The translations under genes were made by a program, and so were the position numbers. From positions 1,430,785 to 1,494,784 of the forward strand of contig QEOQ01000206.1 of NCBI GenBank assembly GCA_010279815.1: a stretch of DNA of 64,000 bases, in the 5' to 3' direction. The notes beneath the pieces are model-generated. The model was not told where the DNA came from, did not search any database, and saw only the letters and a list, made by a program, of their open reading frames with translations. The stretch is from Brachionus plicatilis. Its lineage: Eukaryota; Rotifera; Eurotatoria; Ploima; Brachionidae. Below are positions 44,400 through 55,513 of the stretch, in pieces; position 1 is the stretch's first letter; every line of letters begins with the position of its first letter.

Positions 44400-45490
44400 C
44401 AAAATCGAAACATTAAAAAAAGATACTATATCCTCAATATTTTTTTCAAAGTATCAAGTACGTACGGTCAACTATCATTCGAGCGAAACTTTCAAGTCAA
44501 AATATTTTAAATTATCTAATTTCTAACTTTAGACCGAATAAAATTTAATTTTTTAACCAAGTAAATTTATTTTTCTTAAATGATAATCGAAATTAAATAA
44601 GTGAATTGTCAAATAGATTATTTAAAATTTTTATCTCAAGTTTGTATTGCGCCTCTTTCTTGTGCAAATATTCATACTAAGACTAAACTAAACCATTTGT
44701 TCTACTCGGCTTTAATAAAAATAAACCATGAATATCAGAAAATAAGTGAGCTGATTAATTCAGTTCACAGATTAAATTTAAAATCAGTAAAATAAGTTTT
44801 ATTGTTTAATTAAATTTCAATTATAAAATAATAAAAAATAAATATTTAAGCTGAAATTAATAATTTATTGACTGTTTCAATTTTAATTTATTAATTATAA
44901 TTTTAAATAGTAGTTCTCTAATCTACAGCATACCCGAATCCCTAAACCAGGGCTCTGCTCCGGACCCCGTTTAATTTTCATATGACAATCTAATTATTGA
45001 TATGACGGCTTAATATTTTTCCTTTTTGATGTTCATTTACTTATTTACTTTTTATTATACAGTATTAATCCTAACTCAAAGAAAACAGACTCTTTTTGGT
45101 CAAAAGTTATATGGCGAGAACTCTTTGACCAAAAAATGGTTAGCCGAAAATTGGCTAAAGAACTCATTGGAAAACAAAAAACTAATTAGCCGAAAAACAA
45201 TTATCCGAAATTTTGTTAGCAAAGATTAGAAAACAAGAACTCATTTTCAAGTTTATGTTTTTGCCTCAAACTAACAATTAATTTTTTAATTAAATTTAAG
45301 GCTATTTTTTAGTGTTTAAAAATTTCATGAGACATAATGGTTTTTTAATAAAATCTCAAATGTAATAATATTGAGAAAATATTATCTGTATCATGATTAA
45401 TTAATGCCATTCATTTTTTGCTGTTAATAATTTTTAAATTGTCAAGAATATTTAGCTGTAAATAAATAGTTTAAATGATTGTTTTTTGTT
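44400..45490. other. Spacer with short weak ORFs
   Basis: A GTG-initiated frame at 44601-44795 ends ISELINSVHRLNLKSVK, and its last 60 bases recur at about 48895-48945, so it may be repeat-derived. Near 44935-44985 lies a GC-richer patch (CCCGAATCCCTAAACCAGGG). The 45026-45229 frame is made of semi-repetitive TTAGCCGAAAA-like phrases. No gene is supported. Confidence 0.3.
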
Positions 45491-45492
45491 TA

Positions 45493-46061
45493 CAGTGGTG
45501 ATTTCATAACAGTATTTTACGAAAAATTACGTAAAATACAGTAAATTAACCAAATTTTACCACATTTTACGTAAATTAACGTAAAATCCGAAAAGTGAAA
45601 AAGAAGTATTTTACGAAAAATTACGTAAATTTTCAAGATTTTGAGATAATTTTGGTAAAATTTGGTAAAATTAAAAACGGCCAATTCAAAATTCAAAATT
45701 TTTTGAAAAAAATGTCTTTTTTTTCCAAAAATTGAAAATTTAAGAAAGCTTTTTTTATAACAATTTAAAAATAACTATTTTTTTGACCAATTTATGAAAA
45801 AAAAACTGTCTTAAATTTTCAAATTTTGGAAAAAAAAGACATTTCTTTCAAAAAATTTTGAATTTTGAATTGGCCGTTTTTAATTTTACCAAATTTTACC
45901 AAAATTATCTCAAAATCTTGAAAATTTACGTAATTTTTCGTAAAATACTTCTTTTTCACTTTTCGGATTTTACGTTAATTTACGTAAAATGTGGTAAAAT
46001 TTGGTTAATTTACTGTATTTTACGTAATTTTTCGTAAAATACTGTTATCAAATCACCACTG
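45493..46061. mobile_element. Foldback MITE, near-perfect palindrome with TA duplication
   Basis: 569 bp. The ends CAGTGGTGATTTCATAACAG and CTGTTATCAAATCACCACTG are inverted and TA flanks both sides (45491-45492, 46062-46063). Almost the whole element is an inverted repeat around 45777, dense in ACGTAAAAT motifs. No coding capacity. The ends match the element at 10752 and the relic at 35827 in layout, so they probably used the same or related transposases. Confidence 0.88.
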
Positions 46062-46063
46062 TA

Positions 46064-47012
46064 ATTTAAATAGTTTGTTTGCAAAATAATTATGTTGAGT
46101 TGAAAATCATTTTGAAAAAAAAAATTTTTTTAAATAAAAAAATTAGATAAATTTATGACTTAGAAACTATTGAATCTAATTTTGGTGAACGCTAAATTCA
46201 TAGAATTATTTTCATGGAAATTTTTCATATACAAAATACTGACAAATACAGCATACATTTTTAATTGAAACAAGTTAATTTCAGGATTTAATTTTTTTTC
46301 GATAATTTTTTTTAGTCTTAAATTTTTTAAAAAATTTCTTCTTAAAATAATTTAACTAATTTTATTTTTTAAAATTATATGCAATGAAAAAGAACAATGG
46401 TTTTCTTTAATTTTTTTTTCCTATCAAAGTTGTTTCATAATTTCAAGATTTCAAGATTAAAAAATTCAAGAGCATATTTCTATGAAATATTTTTCTATTA
46501 AAATGTATTTCTATGAGTTTTATCTGATTTATTAATTAAATTTTGAATGAAACGATCATCTTAATTTTTTAAAGCTGTTTGAATTTAAATTAAATTTACA
46601 ATTGAAATCATTTATCCAATTCAAAAGTGACTTGAATGAATTTAAAATGAATACAATCGATAAAATTTGAGACAAAAAAAATTAAAAATAATTTTTCAAT
46701 TAAAAATTGTCATTATTTAAATAAACCTCAGCTAGTTTCTGAATATTTTTTGAAAAGTTAGCAGCATCAATAAAAACCGTGTTTCGACCAATGCCAACGA
46801 TGTTTTCAGCAAAAAAAATTAAAATAAAAAAAACTGTTAAATTTCAGCAATTAAGTGAATTTTTATCCAAAAAAGAATTTTTATTTTTCTAATACAAAGT
46901 AATTATTTTCTAAATAAAGGCAAAAAAAATTCATAACAATCAAACAAGTTAACTGATTTAAAAGCTGTTAATATATATTTGACTTAAAATAAAATTTTAT
47001 TTTAATCTTAGA
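46064..47012. other. AT-rich upstream spacer
   Basis: Between the foldback and the WD40 gene. No feature recognised. Confidence 0.4.
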
Positions 47013-48202
47013 ATGAAAAAAATTTACATCATATTTTTCACAATTTTTACAATTATCAAATGTAAACAGTTACAAGGGCATTTTAGTAAATACCACGGGA
47101 TCAATACTATCCAAAGTAGTACAAACAACGGAATTAAATGCTCATTCAAATGTTTGAAAACAGATGACTGTAAAATGGCACTTGTAAAAGAACAAAATTG
47201 TAAAATTCAAAATGAATGCATGCCAATCGATTACAATAGTACAAATTTTGTTTTAATAAAAAATATGAAAAAAAATTCCAGAATGAATTCAAGTTTCATA
47301 CGTAAAATTAAATTCAAACTTTAAATTTATATATTTAAAATTTTAATTTTCAAGTAAAAAAGACTCTAATTGGTCATACGAGCTATGCTTTGTCAGTTGC
47401 GGTGCTTAACAATGGGATTTTAGCGAGCGGTTCAAGTGATAAGAAAATTAGAATTTGGAGTCCATATAATGGATGTGAAATAATGAGTCTTTCTGGCCAT
47501 TCTAGCGGAATAGTATATTTAGCAGCTCTAAAAAATGGTGATTTAGCAAGTGCATCAGCAGATAAGACGATTAAAATTTGGAATACAAATAATGGAAGTG
47601 TTAAAATGACTTTGAATGGTCATTCAAGTAAGGTTTACTCACTTGCAGTACTTAACAATGGAGATTTAGTCAGTGGATCAGATGATAACACAATTAAAAT
47701 TTGGAATACAAATAATGGAAATGTAAAGCTGACCCTGCATGGCCATTCAGGCTCAGTTTGGTCTCTAGCAGTACTAAACAACAGCTATTTGGCTAGCGGT
47801 TCAAGTGATAAAACAATTAAAATTTGGAATACAAATAATGGAAGTGTTAAAATGACTTTGAATGGTCATTCAAGCACGGTGAACACACTTGTTCTGCTAA
47901 ATAACACATTTTTGGCTAGTGGTTCAACTGATGCCTTAATTAAAATTTGGAATTTAGATAGTGGATTTGAAATAATGACTCTGAATGGTCAGTCAGGTAT
48001 AGTTTGGGCTCTTGTAATGTTAAGCAATGGTGATTTGGCCAGTGGATTTGAAAATGGTAAAATTAAAATTTGGAATACGAATGATGGAAGCATTAAAATG
48101 ACTTTGGTTGGTCATTCAGGTGGCATTCGTTCCCTTGCAGTACTCAACAATGGTGATTTGGCAAGTGCATCAGAAGATGAGACAAATAAAATTTGGAATT
48201 GA
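47013..48202 (+). CDS. Secreted seven-blade WD40 protein with Cys-rich N-domain
   Basis: Two exons (47013-47301 and 47355-48202) join in frame to 378 aa. A signal peptide (IYIIFFTIFTIIKCK) precedes a Cys-rich, PAN/apple-like stretch (GIKCSFKCLKTDDCKMALVK, CKIQNECMPID). Then come seven WD40 repeats, each with a version of NNGDLASGSSDKTIKIWN. Seven is the number needed for a closed beta-propeller. The blades are strikingly similar to one another at DNA level (for example ATTAAAATTTGGAATACAAA recurs), which indicates recent repeat expansion or conversion. WD40 propellers are normally intracellular; a secretory leader makes this an extracellular version. I remember this repeat style from rotifer predicted proteins but cannot verify it. 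Function unknown. Confidence 0.85.
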
Positions 48203-49360
48203 TTTTTTGATTAACATTAATTTTCGGTGACAATTTTAATAAAATAACTTAATTTTAATTTATTTTAAAAAAATTACTGAGTGTTAATTAAAATTATAAT
48301 ACGATATGAGTGGATTTATATTTTAAAACAGATGATTACTTTAAAATAAATATACATTTTTTTTAAAATTACTTTTACTAGGTTCCGTACAAAATTTTTT
48401 TTTAATAAACTCAAAAGTCAAAACATTGAAAATGTTGATAGTTTTAATTTTGATAGCTTCAATTTATTAATAATATAAACGAGTATAATTTTTCTTACAT
48501 CTAAAGAAGGACATTTGTTCTTTGGAATCGGTTCAAAGATGTTCTTAAAAAAAAAAATCCTAGGGTTAAAGAAATTGAGCTACGAAGAAATATTTATTTA
48601 GAAACACGAAGAGTACAAGGTGATCTTATTGAAATGTTCAAAATAGTTCAAAATAAGTAAAATTCTTTACTTAGATCTCAAATTTTTCTTAACTTCAGAC
48701 CATAACAATGTAAATGGTATAAAGAACTTGACCAGATCTCAGAGTTAAACTAAAATTTTTTATTCTTTAATATTAGTTTAAGATTTTATAATTGGCGTTT
48801 CTACGTTTTTGAACTTGATTAATAAGTGATCTTGCTTAAATGGTTTTGTGAGCTTACCAATTAAAAAGATCATATTTTTTACCAGAAAAAAATTGGGGAA
48901 CTGATTAATTCAGTTCACAGATTAAATTCAAAATCAGTAAAAAAAAGTTTTTTTTGTTTTCGAACTCGGTATAGTGAATTTTAGAGCAATAAAAAAACGG
49001 AATTTAAATTTGAAAATTATTTTTTATTTAAGCCTAAAACTTGTTCTGCAGAATGCATTAGCTGATTCAAACTTTGTATAACCCAAAATTTGGTTGCAAA
49101 GCACTAAATGTATTAGTAAATGTTTTATAAGAATTAAATTTTAGAGTGCATTGTAAGTTTATTTTCGGTAGTCTTTTAAATTTTTGTATTTTCATGTATG
49201 TTCAAATTCAATTATGTTCATTCAGATGAATTGTAAATTCACAGATCTCATATATGCCCTGCAATCTTAGAATTTTAGACAAATTAGAGTTTATTATCAA
49301 ATTTTGATGATTTATTCTAGCAAAAAAATTTAAACATTTTTGATTACAAAATTAAATCCA
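48203..49360. other. Spacer with a LINE tail fragment
   Basis: Apart from the LINE remnant at 48500-48770 and the short duplicated segment at about 48895-48945 (shared with 44735-44795), the region is AT-rich without recognised features. Confidence 0.35.
48500..48770 (+). pseudogene. LINE reverse-transcriptase C-terminal fragment
   Basis: The plus strand reads SVQRC, then RNIYLETRRVQGDLIEMFKI and VQNK with frame breaks. This matches the ESVQRRATK...STLETRRLRGDLIQQFKI part of the intact LINE at 31.2-34.2 kb. Severely 5'-truncated and dead. Confidence 0.7.
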
Positions 49361-49361
49361 G

Positions 49362-49600
49362 AGTCATATTTTCATGTGTAACAAACCATGCTAAATCATA
49401 CCCAAGTATTGTTTCTAAATAAAAAAATTTTCAGAGATTTGCAGACATAAAAAAATCAGTTTATTCAAAAATAGACTTCTGCAATTAAATTTAAAATCAA
49501 AAATTATTTAGAAGCCTTAAAATGATAATTTTTGAACATGAGGATTTAGATTTGATCTTAAAGTTTAATTTGTCGATTCTTTTTTGAAAAAATTTGTTCA
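49362..49600 (+). repeat. Dispersed repeat, copy B
   Basis: Aligns with 3518-3765 in the same orientation, including CATGTGTAACAAACCATGCT, the TTCTGCAATTAAATTTAAAA stretch and the TTTTTGAACATGAGGATT end. Boundaries are approximate. Confidence 0.55.
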
Positions 49601-49604
49601 AATA

Positions 49605-50304
49605 TTTTTATTATTTTAATATTTTAATATAATAAAATAATTTCCTTTAATTTTTTTAACTTCAAGTGTTTAGATTTATATGTTTGATAATGATTTTTTG
49701 AATAGTTTTTTTGGTCATACATGCTCTAATAATAATTAAAAATTATTTTAGAATTGCTTTAAGAAGCATTCATTTAGTTTCTTTATATGGGTTATATTTT
49801 ATAATTAAAAAAAAGAGATTTGCTAACTCTATTTCTATTAGTCTATTATATCAATATTTTTCTATACAATAATTCCGTGTAATTTCTTTTACTCTTTAAT
49901 AAAGGTGATCATTTTCGATGTTTTTCATAGTAAAAAGTCAATTTAAAATAGACTAAGTGTCGCCGTTGACAAGTGTGTATTTTTATTTTTTATATTACAA
50001 AAACTTTTTTAATGCTAAATAATTTAACATACAATTTCTTATTTTAATCATTCACATTTAAAAATTTAATTTTTTAAAATTTTTCTTAACTAGCATTGGA
50101 ATTTAATTTTTATTTATTATTTTATTTTTAATCGTGGTTTTAATTAACATTAAATGATTTTCCTATATATTTTTCTCATAATTTATAAAATCAAATTAGC
50201 TGCGGGTAAATGCCGGAATCGGTGGAAATAAATGTTTAGAAAAAGAAAATTAAAATATATTTGAATAAGAACAATTAACAAATTAAAAATAATAATCGTG
50301 TTGC
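49605..50304. other. AT-rich spacer downstream of the LRRC49-like gene
   Basis: No coding frame or repeat boundary recognised. It probably contains the 3' untranslated region of the minus-strand gene that ends at 50305. Confidence 0.4.
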
Positions 50305-53300
50305 TTACAAATAAATTTTGTATTGTTCACACAAAGAGTGAATGTGAGATTTTGTATCATACAAATCGTTGATAGAATCATGGACAAAATTAGTCCATAG
50401 TTGATTTTTAATCTGATTGAATTTTTTCTTCCTAAAATCATTATGATTCATTTGTTTTAAAAGTAAATTAACAAAATTTTGACTAAAATTTTTGGTACTC
50501 TGTTTTTCAACTAAATTATTTTCACCTGATTCACACTGAGACTTTGTCTGATTCTCCACTAAGACCATTTTGTTATAATCCGACAGACAAAATGAACTCA
50601 AACCTTTCAAAATTTGTTCACGCGCCAAATTATTACTGTGCTCATTTTTGAACGAAGTACAAGGATCATCATCATCATCGTTTGTCTGAACTGTGACACT
50701 AGGTCTATTTAATTTTTTTCTTGAAAAATTTAAAAATAAAATTCAGCTAAGTTCAACAAAAAAATATAAAAATTACTTTTCTCGTTTTAATATTCCCATT
50801 AGTCTATGGTCGGACATGGTAAATATCAAATTTGATAAAGGACTGAAAAGCTTTTCATTTAGCTCAGTTCTAGTCACAAAATTATTATTAATTTTTCTCA
50901 ATTGAAGTGTATTCAAATAATTAAGAACAAAGTATTTCCAAAATGAATTAAGAGAAACTGGATTGTCCTCTTTATTTATTGTGACTGAATCAAGTCGCTT
51001 CCAGTCGAGCAAAGAAAATAGTTGATTCAAGTGTTTTATATTACAACAGGTGAATACTAAATTAACAGTGTTGGGAAATTTATTTTTTAGTCTGAAGAAA
51101 TTTTTCGACAACAATTCATCAAAGTCCATGTAATGAAATGACAATGTTGTAATTTGATTTTGGATCAACTGGTCCAACTTGATGTCCAATATTTCCAAAG
51201 ACTTGCTACCATAAAACATCATTGTGCTATCTTGCTGGACAGTCGAGCAATTTTGAGCTGGCAATCGCTTTTGGCCATTCAATGTCTGATTGCTGATGTT
51301 TTTTTTGAGAGTGCTGCTCGAAGCGCTTTGGATTCTAACATCGGCCGTGATCTCGGGCTTTACTGAATAATCTTTAAATGAGTATGTTGATGAGCATGGT
51401 GAGTTTAGAAACGAGCTTTTTTCAAAGTTTCTGTTGTCAATGCGACTCGGTGAATCATCTTTTAGTATTTTCACCTTGTTAAAGCTTGCTACCTCATAAT
51501 CATTGTCTGCTGAATTTTGCCCTAACAATTCACTGTTTGCTAAATCAGGTGCTAGGCTTTTTTCATTCTGATTTCTCATTATCCAGTCATTCTCAGCATC
51601 CTGAATGCGAGCGCTTATTCGACTCTGGGTATCGAATTCAAAATTTTTCTTATTTTCCTTGAAATTGTAGTTGTAGGCCATTCGCTTCTCGTTATCAGTG
51701 ACACGCTTTGAGTCAAGTTTTCTAAGTGTGTTTACCTGAGATAGAACTGTCAGACGATAGTTTGACTCATTAGAAATTGGATTGTTGTCTAGGGTAAGCT
51801 CTTGGACATTTGAATTCACCGAGCCGAGCCATTGGAGCGATGAAATTTGGTTGTGACTCAAAAATAAGCGCTGCAGTTTTTGTAAATAATCAAGTGATTT
51901 CTAAATTTTAAGTCTTCGATGAGAATAAAGTAAATGGGACAAAAATGGGAAATAAAGTGGTTATACTTAAGTGATTGTATTTTTAGTTGGAAAAATCTAG
52001 GTTTAAAAAAACGCGTCTACCTAGTCCCCACAAATAAATAGATAACTGTTCCTGTTCCTCACAATGAAAAAATTTTCATCACAAAAATAACTCGACAAGG
52101 ATAAAAACTGCTTTTCAAAAATTAAAAACTTCTAACCATAGTTTTTTTCATTAGTTTTTCAAAACTTTTTAACAAAAATCATAAAACTTCTTGGAAAATT
52201 TGCTTTATATCCATTAAGAATTGCTCGTTTTTTTTAATAAAATTACGATGATTTGGCGTAATCTCAACAGAAAAAAGTAAAAAAATAAAATTTTGATAAT
52301 TTCATTGATTTAAAGGTAGGTCTAAAAATCTATTTTAAAAAAGAGAATCAAAAATTTTTGAATATTTTTTTTGCTAATTCGGCACAAAAATAATTGTGTT
52401 TTGCATTAATTTGTGTTAAAAAAAATTTAGTTTGTGGGGAACAGTTTTTTAATTGTGGAGAACTATTTACCTCTAAAATAACTAAGTTTGGTGGATTTTG
52501 CAGAGATTAGCTTGCTCATAATTACCAGACTTTGACAGGTGTACAACCTATGTTTTAAAAATAAAATTTTATTTCTGTTGAGTTAGAAACTGAAGTTAAC
52601 CCAGAAATTACATAAAGATGTTTAGAATGCCTCCATTGATTCAGCAAATAAGTATTGTCAAAATTTTTTAAATTTTGACGAATATCAAAGAACCTGTCAA
52701 ATAAGAATTCGTGCTAAAATGTTCTAGTTCAAATATTATTTGAAGTTTAAGATATCTAAGGTTCTTTATCCATTTAAAATACTTAAAATTAAATCAACTC
52801 TTATTTTCATTAATTTAAAATGAGCTAAAAAATATTTTTTTTTGAAAAATAAAATAAGGTGTGGAAGTATGGTTTTAATTTATAAAGTGCACTAAATTTT
52901 TCATGCTGTGCTGAACATTATTTGAGTGTGCTTGCTAAATAGACCCTATATTATTACTATTTATTAAATTTTTAATTAAAAATATAAAAATGAAATTATT
53001 TAAAAATGAATTTTTTTTTTTTAAATTTTGAAAGGGATTAAAATTAAAATTTATTGAAATAATATTTTGAGGCTAATAAGTTAATAATAAATTTTGAAAA
53101 TTTTAAAAATATTCCTAGTTTTAGAATAAAGTTTTTAATTATTAAATTTTAATCAATCCCGGTCTAATACAGCATCAATTTTGTCGATTCCACTGGTCTA
53201 GTTAATAAATTAAACATCCTAGTACTTAATTTATTTATTTAATAAAAATATGTTTATCCGTCTTTTTTTTATTATATTATTTACTATTATATACAAAAAT

Positions 53301-55480
53301 CTTATCGAGGCTTCGCTTTAGGGTCTTGATTAAAAGATTTAATAGTAAAGTACACACAAGAATACTTATTAATGATAAATATTTTCAAATTTAATAAAAT
53401 GCAAAAAACGTCTGCAGATTAATACTTTTTCTTTAATTTTTGTAACATATAAAAAAGTATACAAAAATTAAAAAAAAAGTATTTTTATTTATAAAATCAT
53501 GCTAATCTTTAACAAATCTTCCAGATTGGTCATTAAGTTTTGTTGTAGTTATGTCTACCAAAAATAAAGCAATAGTGAAAAAAATTTAAATTAGTATCTA
53601 GATTAAAAAAAATTCTTGTTTTTCCAAGCTTAATAAAAAAATAGTCTATTGTATTCAAATAACATCATTATTTTACTACTGAATAGTTTTGCTGATGAAG
53701 TCTGGTGAATTATTTTTCATTCAGAAAAGTTTTGCAGAAATTCATTCTTAAAAATGAAAAAGTACTGCCATATAAAAACCAACTTATTAAGTTTTATTAG
53801 TTCTATTGCCAATCGTTCGTAAAACTATTTGAGCTAGTAAAGTCTTAAATTGAGAGAAATAATGCCTTAAAAAATTAATTTTTTTTATTTGAGGATAATA
53901 ATGAGCTGATTTGATATTTAATTTTATTAAATTGGATCTTTGCCCAAATTTATTAAGAAAAGCACTAAATTTTAAGTGAGACTTTAGAAAAAAATGTATA
54001 AGTAAACAAAAGCTTACAATTTCCTCAATTTTATTTCTTCGTAGATTCAGTTCTACTAGTGAATTCAAACCGGTTAAATTTTCGACTATTTTAATCTCAT
54101 TAGCAGCAATATTTAGCACTCTCAAATCTTTTAAGCTGTTCAAATTTTCAATTTTCGAAATCTTAATAAAGAAAATTAAAATAATAATAAATTATTTTAA
54201 TAAATTATTTACTAAATTTCCGTGCAAATCCAAAATATCCAAATAAATTAAATTTTCTAAATTTTCAATTTTTTGAATTTTATTTTTTCCGAGCATCAAA
54301 ACTCGTAGATTAATCAAATTGGTCAGGCCGTTTATTTTTTCAATTCTGTTATCGTACAAGTCCAAAAAGATCAAATTTTTCATACTTTCCAAATTTTGAA
54401 TGGACCTAATCTGATTATGCTGATAATTGATCAGCTTCAATGTGTCCTCGCCCTCAATCTTGGGACAAAAAATAAGGTTTCGTCGATCCATTATCAATTT
54501 GTCGGGAAAAAGATTTCTCTCTTCATTAGTTCGATTAATAATCAAATAATTATTCGCCACTGGCACTGTCGGAGAATTAGAGTAAAAAGATTGATACGAT
54601 GTATTGGTAAATTGGTTAGAGTTTAGAGTCTTTCGTTTGCTGTGAGCCAGAACATCTTCCAAAAATTTATTAGAATCATTAATAATTTTTAAATTATGAT
54701 GGCTAGTTCTACTACTCTGAGCTCTATTTGGTTGATACAAGGCTATCATTTGATAGTTGGCAGACTGGTTGAACGAATTTGTGGGAGACTGGTACAGAGG
54801 TTCTTGTATATTAAGGTCAATGTAGTTTTTTTGAGCCACGCTCCTTGGGTTCATTCTGGACGCGGGCGCTATGAACAGGTCATTATTGTTGGCTGACTTG
54901 TTCCTGGACTGTGAGCGTGACTTAAAAGATGAATCTAGGTTCATGTGACTTATGTGCAATGAGTTAAGTGATTGATTTTTTGATTTGATCAATTCTCTCT
55001 TTTGAAAATCCGATGCCTTGGTAAAAAAAAATAATTTAGTAAAAGTAAAGCTTGAAAATTATTTTGTTCTATTATCAAGTTGGATGTTTTAGAGTTAAGC
55101 AAAAAACAGGGTATTGGGTAAACTTTGGTATGTTTAAGTTAAAGTCAATTGTATACATGTTCATTTTTTTCATCAAAATACTGAAAATTCCTAAGTCTGT
55201 ATGAAACTTTATTGAATTCAGGCTCTTGACCATTTTCGTATTCGAGCAGAGCGATTTTTTTAGGCACAGATCTGTAGTTACGGTTCAACTGTTTGGATGA
55301 TTGAGTGAAAGTTGGCTTTTCGAAGTTTTGAGTTGATGAGGATTTGATTTTTTCCAATAGGTAACTTTTTGATTTCATCATTTTTTCCGACATAAAATCA
55401 TAGGAGTTCATGAGCCTTCGTTTTTCGGTTCTATTTTGGCCTAATGAATAAACCGCATTAGTCTGCTCTGAACCTTTCAT
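50305..55480 (-). CDS. LRRC49-like: LRRC49-like, tubulin polyglutamylase complex subunit
   Basis: Five coding exons on the minus strand: about 55480-55163, 55016-54209, 54164-54018, 51902-50780 and 50723-50305. The four junctions I checked close in frame. After a polar N-terminus come RRNLIFCPKIEGEDTLKLIN and leucine-rich repeats (NLIFLDLYDNRIEKINGLTN; NLRVLMLGKNKIQKIENLEN; DLRVLNIAANEIKIVENLTG; LVELNLRRNKIEEI | KSLDYLQKLQRLFLSHNQIS). An LRR cap follows (LTLDNNPISNESNYRLTVLS; NTLRKLDSKRVTDNEKRMAY), then a disordered linker and a C-terminal domain (ITTLSFHYMDFDELLSKNFF; DNPVSLNSFWKYFVLNYLNT) that matches LRRC49, including the final helical part. LRRC49 (TPGS4) belongs to the TTLL1 polyglutamylase complex, which modifies ciliary and neuronal tubulin. 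The ATG at 55480 is the first in frame; an upstream exon is possible. Confidence 0.88.
51903..54017 (-). other. 2.1-kb intron inside an LRR of the LRRC49-like gene
   Basis: Bounded by GTAAGC (donor after KIEEI) and TTTAG before KSLDYL. AT-rich, without a recognisable transposon or coding remnant, although CCCCACA motifs near 52025 and 52436 are loosely inverted. About forty times longer than the gene's other short introns. Confidence 0.7.
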
Positions 55481-55513
55481 GACATCAAATTTTTCCAATA
55501 ATTTACTTGTCAA

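Noticed and set aside
45026..45229. 67-codon ORF with repeated Leu/Asn/Lys phrases
   Set aside because: Built from short semi-repeated DNA phrases, with no homology I can recognise.
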